Positions 25,896-34,775 are shown, counted from the first letter of the stretch. The stretch is 64,000 nt of DNA from Planomicrobium sp. CPCC 101079 (GCF_007859275.1 NZ_VOHC01000006.1:1-64000); one strand, 5' to 3'. Numbers and translations: made by a program. The notes: generated by a model not told the origin, from the sequence alone.

Positions 25896-25901
25896 TAAAA
25901 G

Positions 25902-26738
25902 ATGAAGAATACCGCATCATTTTTAAAAATGAAAGCAGAAGGTGAAAAAATCGCCATGCTGACAGCTTATGATTATCCGTCGGCAAAACTTGCAGAAGAA
26001 GCGGGAATGGATATCATTTTGGTTGGCGATTCACTGGGCATGGTAGTGCTGGGGTATGATTCAACTGTGAAAGTGACTGTTGAAGACATGATTCATCACG
26101 GAAAAGCGGCTCGTCGCGGGGCGCCGGACACATTTTTAGTTGTGGATATGCCGTTTGGCTCATTCCACGGCAGTCTGGGGAGATCGCATGAGAATGCAGT
26201 CCAAATTTTTCAGGAAACCGGAGCGGAAGCATTGAAACTAGAAGGTGCTGACGAAGTCATTGAAGTGACCCGCATGCTGACCCGCACCGGCATTCCCGTT
26301 GTATCGCATCTCGGCTTGCTTCCGCAAAGCGCTGGAGTTCTCGGTGGTTACAGAGTTCAAGGGAAAACAGCGAATGCTGCTAAGAAATTGATTGAAGATG
26401 CCAAAGCCTGTGAAGCAGCCGGAGCTTTCATGCTGGTGCTCGAATGCATTCCGTACCAATTGGCGCGTGAAGTGACTGCGGCCGTGTCCATACCGGTCAT
26501 CGGAATCGGGGCAGGCAGCGAAACGGACGGCCAAGTGCTCGTCTACCACGATACGCTGAAATACGGATCGCACCACTTGCCGAAATTTGTCCGTTCTTAT
26601 GCGGAAACAGGGACGATGATGAGAGCGGGGCTCAGCGACTATGTAACCGAAGTGAAGTCTGGAGCATTCCCGGCGGAAGAACACCGCTTTACGATGAAGG
26701 AAGAAGAATTGCAGCAATTATATGGCGGAAAATCTTAA
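25902..26738 (+). CDS. panB: 3-methyl-2-oxobutanoate hydroxymethyltransferase
   Basis: 278-residue ketopantoate hydroxymethyltransferase, first committed enzyme of pantothenate/CoA synthesis, which transfers a one-carbon unit from 5,10-methylene-THF to 2-oxoisovalerate. Family markers are complete: [36 protein letters not shown] (metal-binding Asp), [36 protein letters not shown] and ECIPYQLA with [14 protein letters not shown]. The length is standard for PanB. The gene stands alone; panC and panD are not adjacent. RBS GAAGGAGGAG before the ATG lies inside a hairpin. Confidence 0.97.
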   Translation: MKNTASFLKMKAEGEKIAMLTAYDYPSAKLAEEAGMDIILVGDSLGMVVLGYDSTVKVTVEDMIHHGKAARRGAPDTFLVVDMPFGSFHGSLGRSHENAVQIFQETGAEALKLEGADEVIEVTRMLTRTGIPVVSHLGLLPQSAGVLGGYRVQGKTANAAKKLIEDAKACEAAGAFMLVLECIPYQLAREVTAAVSIPVIGIGAGSETDGQVLVYHDTLKYGSHHLPKFVRSYAETGTMMRAGLSDYVTEVKSGAFPAEEHRFTMKEEELQQLYGGKS

Positions 26739-26763
26739 CAGTACAATACTTGAGGCATACAAA

Positions 26764-26800
26764 AAAGGAGCTGAGCAGGTGTAAGTGCTTGGCTCCTTTA
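26764..26800 (+). terminator. Rho-independent terminator of panB
   Basis: AAAGGAGC and GCTCCTTT flank an inner imperfect helix, followed by a short T-rich tail, 25 nt after the panB stop. Confidence 0.7.
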
Positions 26801-26835
26801 TTATTGGGTAGAAGCTGCGAGTGATGAGGTCTTTT

Positions 26836-26886
26836 TAAAAAAAAATTGCCCTTTCTCTAGTAGTAACACTAAAGAAAAGGCAGTTT
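26836..26886 (-). terminator. Terminator of the DUF2512-type gene
   Basis: On the minus strand TGCC(T)TTTCTTTAGTG pairs with (T)ACTAGAGAAAGGGCA and is followed by T9. Confidence 0.75.
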
Positions 26887-26906
26887 ACTGTTTGATAGCG
26901 GACAAA

Positions 26907-27353
26907 TTAATGACGAGTATTACCTGTCGCAGCATGTCCATCTTTTTCAGGAAAAACGTTCTTATCCAAGTATTTATGGAAGAACCATTCTCCGCCCCCA
27001 ATTACAAGAGCGGAAATAAGGGATGCAGCAATGATATCCTCAGTGTTAGCAAACAGCATCTGGCCCATTAGCCAAATCACTAAGAAAGAAGTGACGATAT
27101 CCCCGATAGTGGCCATCGTATTTCGTTTTTTGTGGTCTGCCGTATTGCTGTGACCCGCCGTTTGAGTATTGGCTGTGCGGTCGCCGGTTTTTCTGAAAAT
27201 CATCAGATCCCCTAATACATATGCGACTGCGGTCAAAACAAGGCTGATCAATAAGGTGTCTCCGAACTCCACATCAAAAATTCCTGTTAAGATAATTAAA
27301 AGTACTACAGCAATCATAATGAATTTCATGATAAGAGCTTTAACATGGTTCAT
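26907..27353 (-). CDS. DUF2512 membrane protein (YndM-like)
   Basis: 148-residue protein with four hydrophobic helices (about 8-28, 32-50, 80-100 and 105-125) and a polar His/Lys-rich tail. MNHVKALIMKFIMIAVVLLIIL and TLLISLVLTAVAYVLGDLMIFRKTGD are characteristic of the YndM/DUF2512 family of spore-forming relatives. Function unknown. ATG at 27353 follows GGAGG by 7 nt; the frame runs 45 codons further upstream without a ribosome site. Confidence 0.75.
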   Translation of the reverse strand: MNHVKALIMKFIMIAVVLLIILTGIFDVEFGDTLLISLVLTAVAYVLGDLMIFRKTGDRTANTQTAGHSNTADHKKRNTMATIGDIVTSFLVIWLMGQMLFANTEDIIAASLISALVIGGGEWFFHKYLDKNVFPEKDGHAATGNTRH

Positions 27354-27613
27354 AGTGTTTCCTCCTCGATTAAGATTTGTTCTCGATATTGTAAGATTAC
27401 CCTCATTTTGTAATTTCAACCTTTTTTTAAAAAAGAACTTTAAATTTTCTATGATTAGAAATGTTATTCCGATATAATTCTTCTCCATTACTTTATTAGC
27501 AGCTTTCCGTAAACTGTATAACTTTATATGTCTTTTGGTCCAAAAAAGGGATTATCTTTTAATTGAAGCGGGAATCTATTTTGAAAGAAGACAAAAAGGA
27601 AAGAGGGAGAGAT

Positions 27614-27913
27614 ATGAGGTTGGATAATGAACATCCCCAACATGACATCGTCCAGGTTATGGATATTTGCGGCGTAAGCATTAGTTATAACGTACAAAGA
27701 ACCATCATGAAAACAGGACTTTACTCCGTATACCTCATATCACTGGCCAATCAGCCTAATTCAATAGGGGAGGTGCTTTTAATTGAACATCCCCCAGCTC
27801 GAGCACCATCCAAATATCTTTTACCCCTGAAATCTAGCAAGCCTTTGACGACCAGTGAACTAATGAATGAAATTGTTGAGACTTTGGAGGCTCATTTCAA
27901 TCGGAAAGGGTAA
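27614..27913 (+). CDS. Hypothetical protein (99 aa)
   Basis: Soluble small protein with a GAGGGAGAG site before the ATG. It has a beta-rich core (DIVQVMDICGVSISYNV, GLYSVYLISLA, IGEVLLIEH) and an amphipathic C-terminal helix (SELMNEIVETLEAHF). Codon pattern looks coding. I do not recognise a family. No linked gene; the next gene is 290 nt away behind a terminator. Confidence 0.55.
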   Translation: MRLDNEHPQHDIVQVMDICGVSISYNVQRTIMKTGLYSVYLISLANQPNSIGEVLLIEHPPARAPSKYLLPLKSSKPLTTSELMNEIVETLEAHFNRKG

Positions 27914-28040
27914 AATTCTTTCTTTAGTAATTCACTATCCACAATAGGTAAGGCTGCTTTCTTCTGTCGCCCTTGCCGCAACCGAGGCTGTGACGCAGAA
28001 GCTAAAGGAAAAAATAGAAGATAATTAAATTAGCTGTTCT

Positions 28041-28070
28041 ATTCCCTTTGCGCGCAAAGGGAATTTTTTT
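28041..28070 (+). terminator. Rho-independent terminator
   Basis: ATTCCCTTTGCG pairs perfectly with CGCAAAGGGAAT, followed by T7. It ends transcription from the 99-aa gene. The stretch 27914-28040 before it holds a GC-rich imperfect hairpin (CTTCTG and CAGAAG arms) but no gene. Confidence 0.85.
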
Positions 28071-28199
28071 ATTCATTAGACCACTCCTTTGGCTGCGCCG
28101 CTAAATTTTTATTCCCTTAAAACAGCAGGGAAAAAGGTAGGAAATCTTTAACTCGGTCTTTACGTAAATGTTGTAAGATAGGACTATGGAGGTGTTAGG

Positions 28200-30650
28200 A
28201 TGAATCAATTTATTCGAATCACCAATGCAACGGAAAACAATTTGAAGAATGTGTCCGTCGACATTCCGAAAAACCGGTTTGTCGTCATTACCGGCCCTTC
28301 GGGTTCAGGGAAATCCACTTTGGCTTTGGACATTCTGCAGCGGGAAAGCCAGCGCCAGTATATGGAGGCAAACGGCATCATCTCGAGTTTGATCAACAAG
28401 CCGAAAGTCGGTTCGGTCCTCGGCCTGTCCCCGTCCATCGGTGTCGGCCAGCAGGTCACAAACCGCAATCCGCGCTCAACTGTCGGCACAGTGACTGATA
28501 TGTATACGTACATGCGTGTGCTGTATGAAAAACTTGGGGAGCGGGAGTGCCCGAACTGCCGGGCAATCGTCACTCAATCGATGGCAACGGACGAATTAAG
28601 CGAAACTGTAGCATGCGGCAATTGCGGACACGAATTAGAAAACTTAACACGGGCGCATTTTTCCTTTAATACGCTTGAAGGCGCCTGCCCGATCTGCTCT
28701 GGACTTGGAAAGACGGTTGATATTCATAGGGACCAAGTCTTCAATTCTGAACTTAGCTTGAAGGATGGAGCGGTAACATTTTGGTTTCCTGCCGTCCGGG
28801 AGTATTACGGAAAAATCGTAGAAACGGGAGCCAAGTATTACGGGTTTGATCTCGATATGACGGTGCCTTTGAAAGACTACAACGAGGTGCAGCGCGATTT
28901 TTTATACTACGGAGCGGAAAGCGAAGAATTTAAACGCCATTACCCTGATAAGCAGCCTCCCAAAACAGTGTCACAGGGAAGATTTGAAGGTGTGCTTACT
29001 GGTTTATGGAGGCGCTATAAGGAAAATGGAGGGAATTCAGTAGAAAGCAAGTTTTTCTTCAGCCATACGTGCTCCGAATGCGGAGGGGAAAAGCTGAAAA
29101 AAGAAAGCCGCCTCGCTAAAGTAGCTGGCTGTTCGATTACGGAAGTGTCCAAATGGCCGCTCGAAGAAGTGATGAATTGGATCAAAAAGCTGAATCGGCA
29201 AGCGGAAGAAACGAAAGATTCGTTAACTGCCATGATTTTGGAAGATTTGACCGCCAAAATCATCCGGATTGTCAATGTGGGACTTGCTTATTTATCGATG
29301 GACCGGGAAGCGGTCACTTTGTCGGGCGGAGAATCGCAGCGGCTTCGTCTTGCGACGATCCTTGGTTCGGGTTTGACAGGCGTCCTTTATATATTGGATG
29401 AACCGACTGCTGGCTTGCATCCAAGAGATACATTAGGGCTGGTCAAAATTATTAAACAGCTGCGGGATATCGGCAACACGGTATTAGTCATCGAACATGA
29501 TGTTTCTGTCATGGAACAAGCGGACCACATTATCGACTTAGGGCCGGGAGCTGGAACTTCGGGCGGTGAAGTTGTCGGAGAAGGAACACTGCTTGATTTA
29601 CAGGAGCAGCCAAGATCGGTGACGGGCGCTTTTGTAAAAGAGTTTCATGCGGCACCGGCGAACAGAAGGCCTGGAACTGGCCAGCATCTTACCGTATACA
29701 ATGCGCATAAAAATAATTTAAAGAACATTACGGCTTCTTTCCCGCTTGGCTGCTTTGTGACAGTGACCGGCGTTTCGGGTTCCGGAAAATCTTCTTTGCT
29801 GTTTGATATTGTCGCGGCCAGCAGCTTGGAGGAAAACGGCAAAGAAGGCTATGATCAGATAACTGGACTTGAAGTTGTTGACAAGATGGTGACGGTGGAC
29901 CAATCTGCTTTGAGCCGGATGCAGCGGTCGAATGTGGCAACGTATACGGAAGTGTTCACGCTTTTACGGACTTTATTTGCGAAGCTGCCCGCTTCTGTTG
30001 AGAATGGCTTGAGTTCTAAGCACTTTTCATTTAACACAGAAGGGGGACGGTGCGAAAACTGCCAAGGCCTGGGATACGTGCTGACAAAGATGTATTTTCT
30101 GCCGGACATTGAAGTGGAGTGTCCTGTATGCCGGGGTAAGCGGTTTAAGGAGGAAGTGCTGGCTGTCACTTATCAAGGATACTCGATTTCCGGCATTCTC
30201 GACTTGAGCATTGAAGAAAGCTTGGCGTTGTTTGTAGGGCAAAAGAAAATAACGGCGATCATCGGTTTGCTGTGTGAAGTGGGCCTTGGCTATTTGAAGT
30301 GGGGGCAGACCTTGACGACTTTATCAGGCGGTGAAGGCCAGCGCCTGAAGTTGGCCCGGGAACTGAGTAAACCGGCGAAAGGCCATACGCTTTATATATT
30401 GGATGAGCCATCGACCGGATTGCATCCAAACGATGTAAAGACGCTGCTGTTGCTGATCAATAAACTGGTTGATGCCGGTAATACGGTCATCATCGTTGAA
30501 CACAACACGGACATTATTCGAGCTTCCGACTGGGTCATCGATTTAGGGCCGGAAGGCGGGGAAGCGGGCGGCTACTTGGTGGCTGAAGGGACGCCGGAAC
30601 AAGTGGCCGGGAATGGCGCATCGTATACAGGAGCTTATTTGGGTTATTAA
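28200..30650 (+). CDS. UvrA paralogue (UvrA2-like ABC ATPase)
   Basis: 816-residue tandem ABC ATPase of the excinuclease UvrA family. Two Walker A sites (GPSGSGKST near 32-40 and GVSGSGKSS in the second half), two signatures (LSGGESQRLRLA and LSGGEGQRLKLA) and two Walker B (LDEPTAGLHP, LDEPSTGLHP) are present, with CxxC zinc pairs (CPNC, CGNC, CPIC, CSEC, CENC, CPVC). It is about 130 residues shorter than housekeeping UvrA, as in class II UvrA proteins lacking the UvrB-interaction domain; these are linked to DNA-damage or drug tolerance rather than core repair. RBS GGAGGTG. Monocistronic. Confidence 0.85.
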   Translation: MNQFIRITNATENNLKNVSVDIPKNRFVVITGPSGSGKSTLALDILQRESQRQYMEANGIISSLINKPKVGSVLGLSPSIGVGQQVTNRNPRSTVGTVTDMYTYMRVLYEKLGERECPNCRAIVTQSMATDELSETVACGNCGHELENLTRAHFSFNTLEGACPICSGLGKTVDIHRDQVFNSELSLKDGAVTFWFPAVREYYGKIVETGAKYYGFDLDMTVPLKDYNEVQRDFLYYGAESEEFKRHYPDKQPPKTVSQGRFEGVLTGLWRRYKENGGNSVESKFFFSHTCSECGGEKLKKESRLAKVAGCSITEVSKWPLEEVMNWIKKLNRQAEETKDSLTAMILEDLTAKIIRIVNVGLAYLSMDREAVTLSGGESQRLRLATILGSGLTGVLYILDEPTAGLHPRDTLGLVKIIKQLRDIGNTVLVIEHDVSVMEQADHIIDLGPGAGTSGGEVVGEGTLLDLQEQPRSVTGAFVKEFHAAPANRRPGTGQHLTVYNAHKNNLKNITASFPLGCFVTVTGVSGSGKSSLLFDIVAASSLEENGKEGYDQITGLEVVDKMVTVDQSALSRMQRSNVATYTEVFTLLRTLFAKLPASVENGLSSKHFSFNTEGGRCENCQGLGYVLTKMYFLPDIEVECPVCRGKRFKEEVLAVTYQGYSISGILDLSIEESLALFVGQKKITAIIGLLCEVGLGYLKWGQTLTTLSGGEGQRLKLARELSKPAKGHTLYILDEPSTGLHPNDVKTLLLLINKLVDAGNTVIIVEHNTDIIRASDWVIDLGPEGGEAGGYLVAEGTPEQVAGNGASYTGAYLGY

Positions 30651-30660
30651 TAGTTGAGTG

Positions 30661-30690
30661 GGCAGGGAGCGGAGAGCTCCCTGCTTTTTT
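30661..30690 (+). terminator. Rho-independent terminator
   Basis: GCAGGGAGC pairs with GCTCCCTGC with a 5-nt loop and T6, ten bases after the UvrA-like gene. Confidence 0.9.
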
Positions 30691-30705
30691 ATGTTGAATG
30701 AGGGT

Positions 30706-30789
30706 GAGTTACAACTTTTATGGCTTGAGTTACAACTTTTTCGTTGCGGGTTCCAACTCTACATTTGTGAGTTCCAATTTGTCGAGCTG
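30706..30789 (+). repeat. Four-unit 21-bp tandem repeat
   Basis: Units begin exactly every 21 bp at 30706, 30727, 30748 and 30769 with the common core G(A/G)GTT(A/C)CAACT followed by a variable 10-nt part. The array lies between a terminator and the S51 peptidase gene. The regular period without coding explains neither gene; it could be a protein-binding array or a transcribed repeat RNA. Confidence 0.7.
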
Positions 30790-30863
30790 GAATGGGACTT
30801 GAAGAAGGGTTTTTCTGGTTATTTGAAGAAAGAGTAAGCAAGTGACGTGAAGGGGGAAATGAA

Positions 30864-31562
30864 ATGAAGCAAATCATTGCGCTTGGCGGAGGCGGATTCT
30901 TGATGGAGCCCAAAAATCCGCTATTGGATTTATACATATTGGCCCAATCAAAGAAAGATAATCCGAAAATCTGTTTTATTCCAACGGCAAGCGGAGATTC
31001 GGAGAGTGCGACATTGAAGTTTTATGAATTTTTTGCCCAGCATAATTGTCAGCCGTCTCATCTATCTTTGTTCAAACCGCCGACGAGGGATATTGAAGGA
31101 TTCATACTGGAGAAAGACATTATTTATGTGGGAGGAGGAAATACCAAAAACTTGCTGGCTATCTGGAGAGACTGGGGACTGGATGGCATTTTAAAGAAAG
31201 CCTGGGAGCAAGGCATTGTGCTTGCTGGTATAAGCGCAGGCTCAATCTGCTGGTTCGAAGAAGGTGTGACCGATTCGTTCGGAGATGGCCTTGACCCGCT
31301 TAAGGCTTTAGGCTTTCTGAAAGGAAGCAATTGTCCTCATTATGATGGGGAAGAAGATAGAAGACCTACGTATCGTCAGCTTGTCGGGGCGCAAACATTG
31401 CAGGCAGGGATTGGGGCAGATGATGGAGCAGCAGTTCATTACGTGGACCAGGAAATAACGGCAATTGTCAGCTCAAGGCCGAATGCCAAAGCTTACCAGG
31501 TTTCTTTTGATGGACAAGTAAGTGAAACTGAACTTCCAACCAGATTTTTGGGCTCTGGCTAA
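30864..31562 (+). CDS. Peptidase S51 family protein (dipeptidase E / cyanophycinase-like)
   Basis: 232-residue class I glutamine amidotransferase-like serine peptidase. IALGGGGF opens the fold, YVGGGNTKNLL precedes the active site, and the nucleophile Ser sits in the elbow GISAGSICWF; HYDGEEDRRPTY later in the chain belongs to the active-site region. Members hydrolyse Asp-X dipeptides (PepE) or cyanophycin; B. subtilis YgaJ is a similar uncharacterised member. RBS AAGGGGGAAATG region before the ATG. Exact substrate unknown. Confidence 0.82.
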   Translation: MKQIIALGGGGFLMEPKNPLLDLYILAQSKKDNPKICFIPTASGDSESATLKFYEFFAQHNCQPSHLSLFKPPTRDIEGFILEKDIIYVGGGNTKNLLAIWRDWGLDGILKKAWEQGIVLAGISAGSICWFEEGVTDSFGDGLDPLKALGFLKGSNCPHYDGEEDRRPTYRQLVGAQTLQAGIGADDGAAVHYVDQEITAIVSSRPNAKAYQVSFDGQVSETELPTRFLGSG

Positions 31563-31588
31563 TATCGATTGATAAAGGGGCGAAAGAA

Positions 31589-32092
31589 ATGGAGAAACAC
31601 AGAGCGGCTAAAATGTACGACTACCATGTCTGGGCCAATCGGAGAGTGTTCGAAAACTTGAGGCAGCAGCCCGAATCCATTTACAACAGCCAAATCCAAA
31701 GCGTTTTTTCATCTGTTTCTGAAGTGCTTCTGCATATGTATATGGTTGAGATGGCTTGGTTTGAAACGATGAAAGGAACATTGTTCGATAATACCAGCAA
31801 AAAAATCGAGCAGGCAGCGCTGGAGTTGAAGGGGCAGCCGCTTGAAGTGGTTGAAATGGCCTTTGAAGCGATGGCGGAAGAATTTCAAGGCTTTTTAGCA
31901 AACCAAAAAGACTTGGAACAAGTGTTGGAAGTGATGCATCCCCACTATGGGCGTTCTGAGTTTGCACTTGCTGATATGATCCACCACGTAGTCAACCATG
32001 GTACTTACCACCGCGGCAATATTTCCGCAATGTCGCATCAGCAAGGAGAAAAGGGTGCGCCGACGGATTATATCTTTTTTGTCGGCAAATGA
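31589..32092 (+). CDS. DinB-family protein
   Basis: 167-residue four-helix bundle protein of the DinB/YfiT superfamily. AKMYDYHVWANRRVF at the start and the metal-binding histidines in SEVLLHMYMVE and MIHHVVNHGTYHRGNI (His triad) are intact, consistent with a metal-dependent thiol transferase or hydrolase; the exact reaction is unknown for most members. RBS AAAGGGG. It lies 26 nt behind the S51 gene and 37 nt before the next, so the three are likely co-transcribed. Confidence 0.8.
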   Translation: MEKHRAAKMYDYHVWANRRVFENLRQQPESIYNSQIQSVFSSVSEVLLHMYMVEMAWFETMKGTLFDNTSKKIEQAALELKGQPLEVVEMAFEAMAEEFQGFLANQKDLEQVLEVMHPHYGRSEFALADMIHHVVNHGTYHRGNISAMSHQQGEKGAPTDYIFFVGK

Positions 32093-32129
32093 GCAGGGGA
32101 ATTAATAATTTTTAAAGGGGTACTTGGCT

Positions 32130-32702
32130 GTGCAATCTGAACAAGACATATTGGAGTTAATTGAAGAAGATATATGGATGATGGAAGTATTGAAGGCTGC
32201 GCACTCGCTGGGTTTGCCGGATTGGTGGGTATGTGCTGGCTTTGTGCGTTCTAAAATATGGGATACCCTGCACGGATTTAAAGAAAGAACAAGTCTTGCG
32301 GATATTGATGTGATTTATTTTGATCCGGAAAATCTTACTGGAAAAGAAGAAGAGCATCTGGAAAAGAAGCTGGGCCATTTGGTGCCGGATTTGCCATGGT
32401 CAGTGAAAAATCAGGCCAGGATGCATGTGGTAAATGGGCTGCCTCCTTACACTTCATCAGCGGATGCGATTTCCAAGTTCCCGGAAACCGCTACGGCGCT
32501 TGGCGTGAAATTGGATGAACAAGGCGGGCTTGTTCTGATTTCACCTTGCGGGATAGAAGACGTTTTGAATATGGAAATCCATCCAACACCGCACTTTTTA
32601 GGGGAGGTTCGGTTGCTTTCCATATACAGAGAGCGGCTCGAAAAAAAGAACTGGACAGCGAAATGGGGAAAAGTGAAACAAGGAAACTCGTTCCTAACGT
32701 AA
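32130..32702 (+). CDS. Nucleotidyltransferase-like protein (DUF925 family)
   Basis: 190-residue soluble protein. WWVCAGFVRSKIWDTLHG followed by DIDVIYFDPEN holds a G(F/S)xR...DxD arrangement like minimal nucleotidyltransferases, and the family is commonly annotated DUF925. The start GTG at 32130 is 9 nt after AAAGGGG; a TTG two codons earlier is too close. Substrate unknown. It follows the DinB gene in the same direction. Confidence 0.7.
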   Translation: MQSEQDILELIEEDIWMMEVLKAAHSLGLPDWWVCAGFVRSKIWDTLHGFKERTSLADIDVIYFDPENLTGKEEEHLEKKLGHLVPDLPWSVKNQARMHVVNGLPPYTSSADAISKFPETATALGVKLDEQGGLVLISPCGIEDVLNMEIHPTPHFLGEVRLLSIYRERLEKKNWTAKWGKVKQGNSFLT

Positions 32703-32822
32703 GGGTGGGAAAACTGTTATCGTTATCATTTCCCGGGAAATTATCATGTTAATCAAGCGAAAGGATATGTTTATTACTAGCAGTTGAGATGGAAGTGGAA
32801 AAGCGGATGCCAGGAGGAAAAA

Positions 32823-33449
32823 ATGTTAAACAAACAGGGTTTTAATTTATGGGCAAACGATTACGACAAGACGGTACAAGTGAGCGAAGAAAATAATCTG
32901 TATCCGTTTGCCGGATACAAGGACATATTGGATTTTATTTTTAATGAAGCGATGCAAAAAAATCACTCAGCGGTTTTGGATATCGGATTCGGCACAGGAA
33001 TATTGGCAAGCAAGCTTTATGAACATGGCCACTATATTAATGGAGTGGATTTTTCTTCAGAAATGATTGAGATTGCGAAAGGCAAAATGCCGTTGGCAAA
33101 TCTAATCGAGTGGGATATTACGTACGGGTTGCCGGAGCGTTTAAAGGCAAAGAACTACGAGTCAATCATTAGCACTTATGCGCTGCACCACTTAACGGAT
33201 GAAGAGAAGAAGAGGTTCGTCCAGGAACTATTGCCGCTGCTAGCTGAAGGGGGGAAAATTTACGTCGGGGACATCTCGTTCCAAACAAGGGCGGATTTAG
33301 AGAATTGCCGAAATGCTAGTATTAATTATTGGGACGAAGACGAATTTTATTTTGTTTTTGAAGAAATCGAATCAGCTCTAAAAGGCATTGCAAAATGCAA
33401 GTTCTATCCTTTTTCGCATTGCGGTGGAGTGATCGTAATTTCGAAGTAA
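32823..33449 (+). CDS. Class I SAM-dependent methyltransferase
   Basis: 208-residue methyltransferase. Motif I VLDIGFGTGILASKLYEHG (about 53-71), the acidic motif II GVDFSSEMIEIAKGK and the post-motif SIISTYALHHLTDEEK are clear. Substrate unknown; the pattern resembles YrrT/UbiE-like small-molecule methylases. ATG at 32823 is preceded by AGGAGG at 6 nt. It overlaps no neighbour and is followed 15 nt later by the phosphoesterase gene, with which it probably forms an operon. Confidence 0.82.
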   Translation: MLNKQGFNLWANDYDKTVQVSEENNLYPFAGYKDILDFIFNEAMQKNHSAVLDIGFGTGILASKLYEHGHYINGVDFSSEMIEIAKGKMPLANLIEWDITYGLPERLKAKNYESIISTYALHHLTDEEKKRFVQELLPLLAEGGKIYVGDISFQTRADLENCRNASINYWDEDEFYFVFEEIESALKGIAKCKFYPFSHCGGVIVISK

Positions 33450-33464
33450 AGGAGAATGCAGACC

Positions 33465-34220
33465 ATGAAATTTGCGGTGGTAACGGATGTCCATGGCAAT
33501 GCGCCGGCATTGAGGGCAGTGCTGGAAAAAATTGATCAGTCTCCTGGAATTGAACATATATTTTGTCTAGGGGACATGATGGGTATCGGCCCGAACACGA
33601 ACGAAGTGCTCGGAATGCTATTTTCACGAACCGATGTCTCTATGGTCACCGGGAATCATGACGAAGCAATTTTGGCGTTGGCAAAAGGACAGCAATATCC
33701 GCTTAGCCATTCTCATGTGAAAACACATCACCAATGGATGGCTGATCGGCTCGATCCGGCTTTCATTCCTAAGCTAGCCAGCTTGCCTCGGACTATTAAA
33801 AAGAGAATTAGCGGACATTCAGCATTGTTCACCCATTACAGCATCTGTGATGGGAAGCTGCTGGCGCCGATCAGCAAAGACCCTTTCAAACCGATTGTGG
33901 AACCGAGCCTTACAAACATGGAAACATTGTTTAACAAGGCAAATGAGCAGCTGGTTTGTTTTGGCCATCATCATCCAAAACATTTCTTTAAAAATACCCG
34001 GACCATCTACCTTAATCCGGGAGCTCTTGGCTGCACAATCAAGCCGGCTGCACCCTACGCTATCGTCAATGTTCGGGAGCAGGGGATTGACGTAAGTTTA
34101 GAGGAAGCTGGCTATGACAATCGGGAATTTCTGCTATCGTACGAGAAACTAAAAGTACCGGAACGAAAATTTATTTTAAAAGCATTCCATGGAAATCAAA
34201 TGGGAAATCAGGGGTGGTAG
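33465..34220 (+). CDS. Metallophosphoesterase
   Basis: 251-residue calcineurin-like phosphoesterase. All five metal-binding motifs are visible: DVHGN (D-x-H), CLGDMMG (GD), GNHDE, the FTH.YSI histidine and GHHHPKH. This fold hydrolyses phosphomono- or diesters (YfcE/MJ0936-like, or diadenosine tetraphosphate). Start ATG at 33465 chosen with GGAG 10 nt upstream; an ATG three codons earlier is too close to the site. Substrate unknown. Confidence 0.82.
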   Translation: MKFAVVTDVHGNAPALRAVLEKIDQSPGIEHIFCLGDMMGIGPNTNEVLGMLFSRTDVSMVTGNHDEAILALAKGQQYPLSHSHVKTHHQWMADRLDPAFIPKLASLPRTIKKRISGHSALFTHYSICDGKLLAPISKDPFKPIVEPSLTNMETLFNKANEQLVCFGHHHPKHFFKNTRTIYLNPGALGCTIKPAAPYAIVNVREQGIDVSLEEAGYDNREFLLSYEKLKVPERKFILKAFHGNQMGNQGW

Positions 34221-34237
34221 AGAGGTGAAAAAAGGGG

Positions 34238-34365
34238 TCTGTACGGTTAGAAATAACCGTACAGAAAAGGAGACGCTTGAATCGAGGAGGGAACTTCGGA
34301 GATAAATAAAGAGGGTAAAGCGCAAGAAGATGAGTGCTAAGAAATTTACTCCGGAATAGAAGGCG
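34238..34365 (+). other. Perfect GAAA-capped hairpin and possible transposase-start remnant
   Basis: TCTGTACGGTTA pairs perfectly with TAACCGTACAGA around a GAAA tetraloop (34238-34265), without a T tract. 65 nt later an ATG (34330) with AGAGGG upstream begins MSAKKFTPE and then stops, resembling the first residues of IS3-type OrfA transposases. Together they could be a left-end remnant of an insertion sequence; this is a guess. Confidence 0.3.
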
Positions 34366-34368
34366 TTT

Positions 34369-34396
34369 TAAGGGAAGCCCCTCCAGGAGCGGCTTT
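34369..34396 (-). terminator. Weak terminator-like hairpin
   Basis: On the minus strand AAGCCGCTCC and GGAGGGGCTT form an imperfect stem followed by TCCCTTAA, directly after the small CPYC gene. Confidence 0.4.
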
Positions 34397-34398
34397 TA

Positions 34399-34596
34399 TC
34401 AATCAATAATAAGCGGCACTTGATGGCAATAAGGGCATGGTATATAGGCTTGTTGATTTTCAAGCAATTGGACATAGGGGCGGGAGTCAACAAATTCCTT
34501 CTTTTCAGGTGCACTGGCATCCAAATGACACCGGCTTTCCATATATCGGCTCTCATGAACGGATTTCTGTTGGTGATCAACTATATATTGCAACAT
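34399..34596 (-). CDS. Small CPYC protein, paralogue of the 60.0-kb gene
   Basis: 65-residue protein with AAGGGAG 9 nt before the ATG. It aligns along most of its length with the 74-residue protein at 60020: IVDHQQKSVH against IDHNKKSIH, ESRC against GDRC, P-x-x-R/K-x-F, YV-x-x-L, and a C-terminal CPYC pair in both. A conserved RC plus CPYC suggests a small zinc-ribbon or thiol protein; the function is unknown. Both copies lie downstream of the same leader/terminator element (here at 34719-34775, about 120 nt upstream), which supports this being a real, regulated gene. Confidence 0.6.
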   Translation of the reverse strand: MLQYIVDHQQKSVHESRYMESRCHLDASAPEKKEFVDSRPYVQLLENQQAYIPCPYCHQVPLIID

Positions 34597-34718
34597 GGAG
34601 GCTCGCTCCCTTTCTTTAGTTGAATTTCCCTTAAAAACCACAGCCGGCAATCTGTATAAAAGGTGTTATTCAGCATGTCTAAGCTGGTTTTATCACCTGT
34701 TTTTTGGGGGATTAATCC

Positions 34719-34775
34719 AAAAAAACGCCGAAAAGAATCGTTGCGAATCTTTTCGGCGTTGTCCTCAGCACTATC
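34719..34775 (-). ncRNA. Leader/terminator element, copy A (5'-truncated)
   Basis: On the minus strand ATAGTGCTG, then ACAACGCCGAAAAGA, loop, TCTTTTCGGCGTT and T7: the 3' half of the element found complete at 59921-59986 and 47356-47425. The upstream TGT-x-ACAG arm of the first hairpin is missing here because the element is joined to the start of an amidohydrolase gene. It precedes the small CPYC gene. Confidence 0.6.

Noticed and set aside
32728-32741. Palindrome ATTTCCCGGGAAAT with TTATCATT flanks, resembling half a Fur box
   Set aside because: Does not fit the 7-1-7 Fur pattern and the downstream methyltransferase has no iron link; left as a possible unknown operator only.
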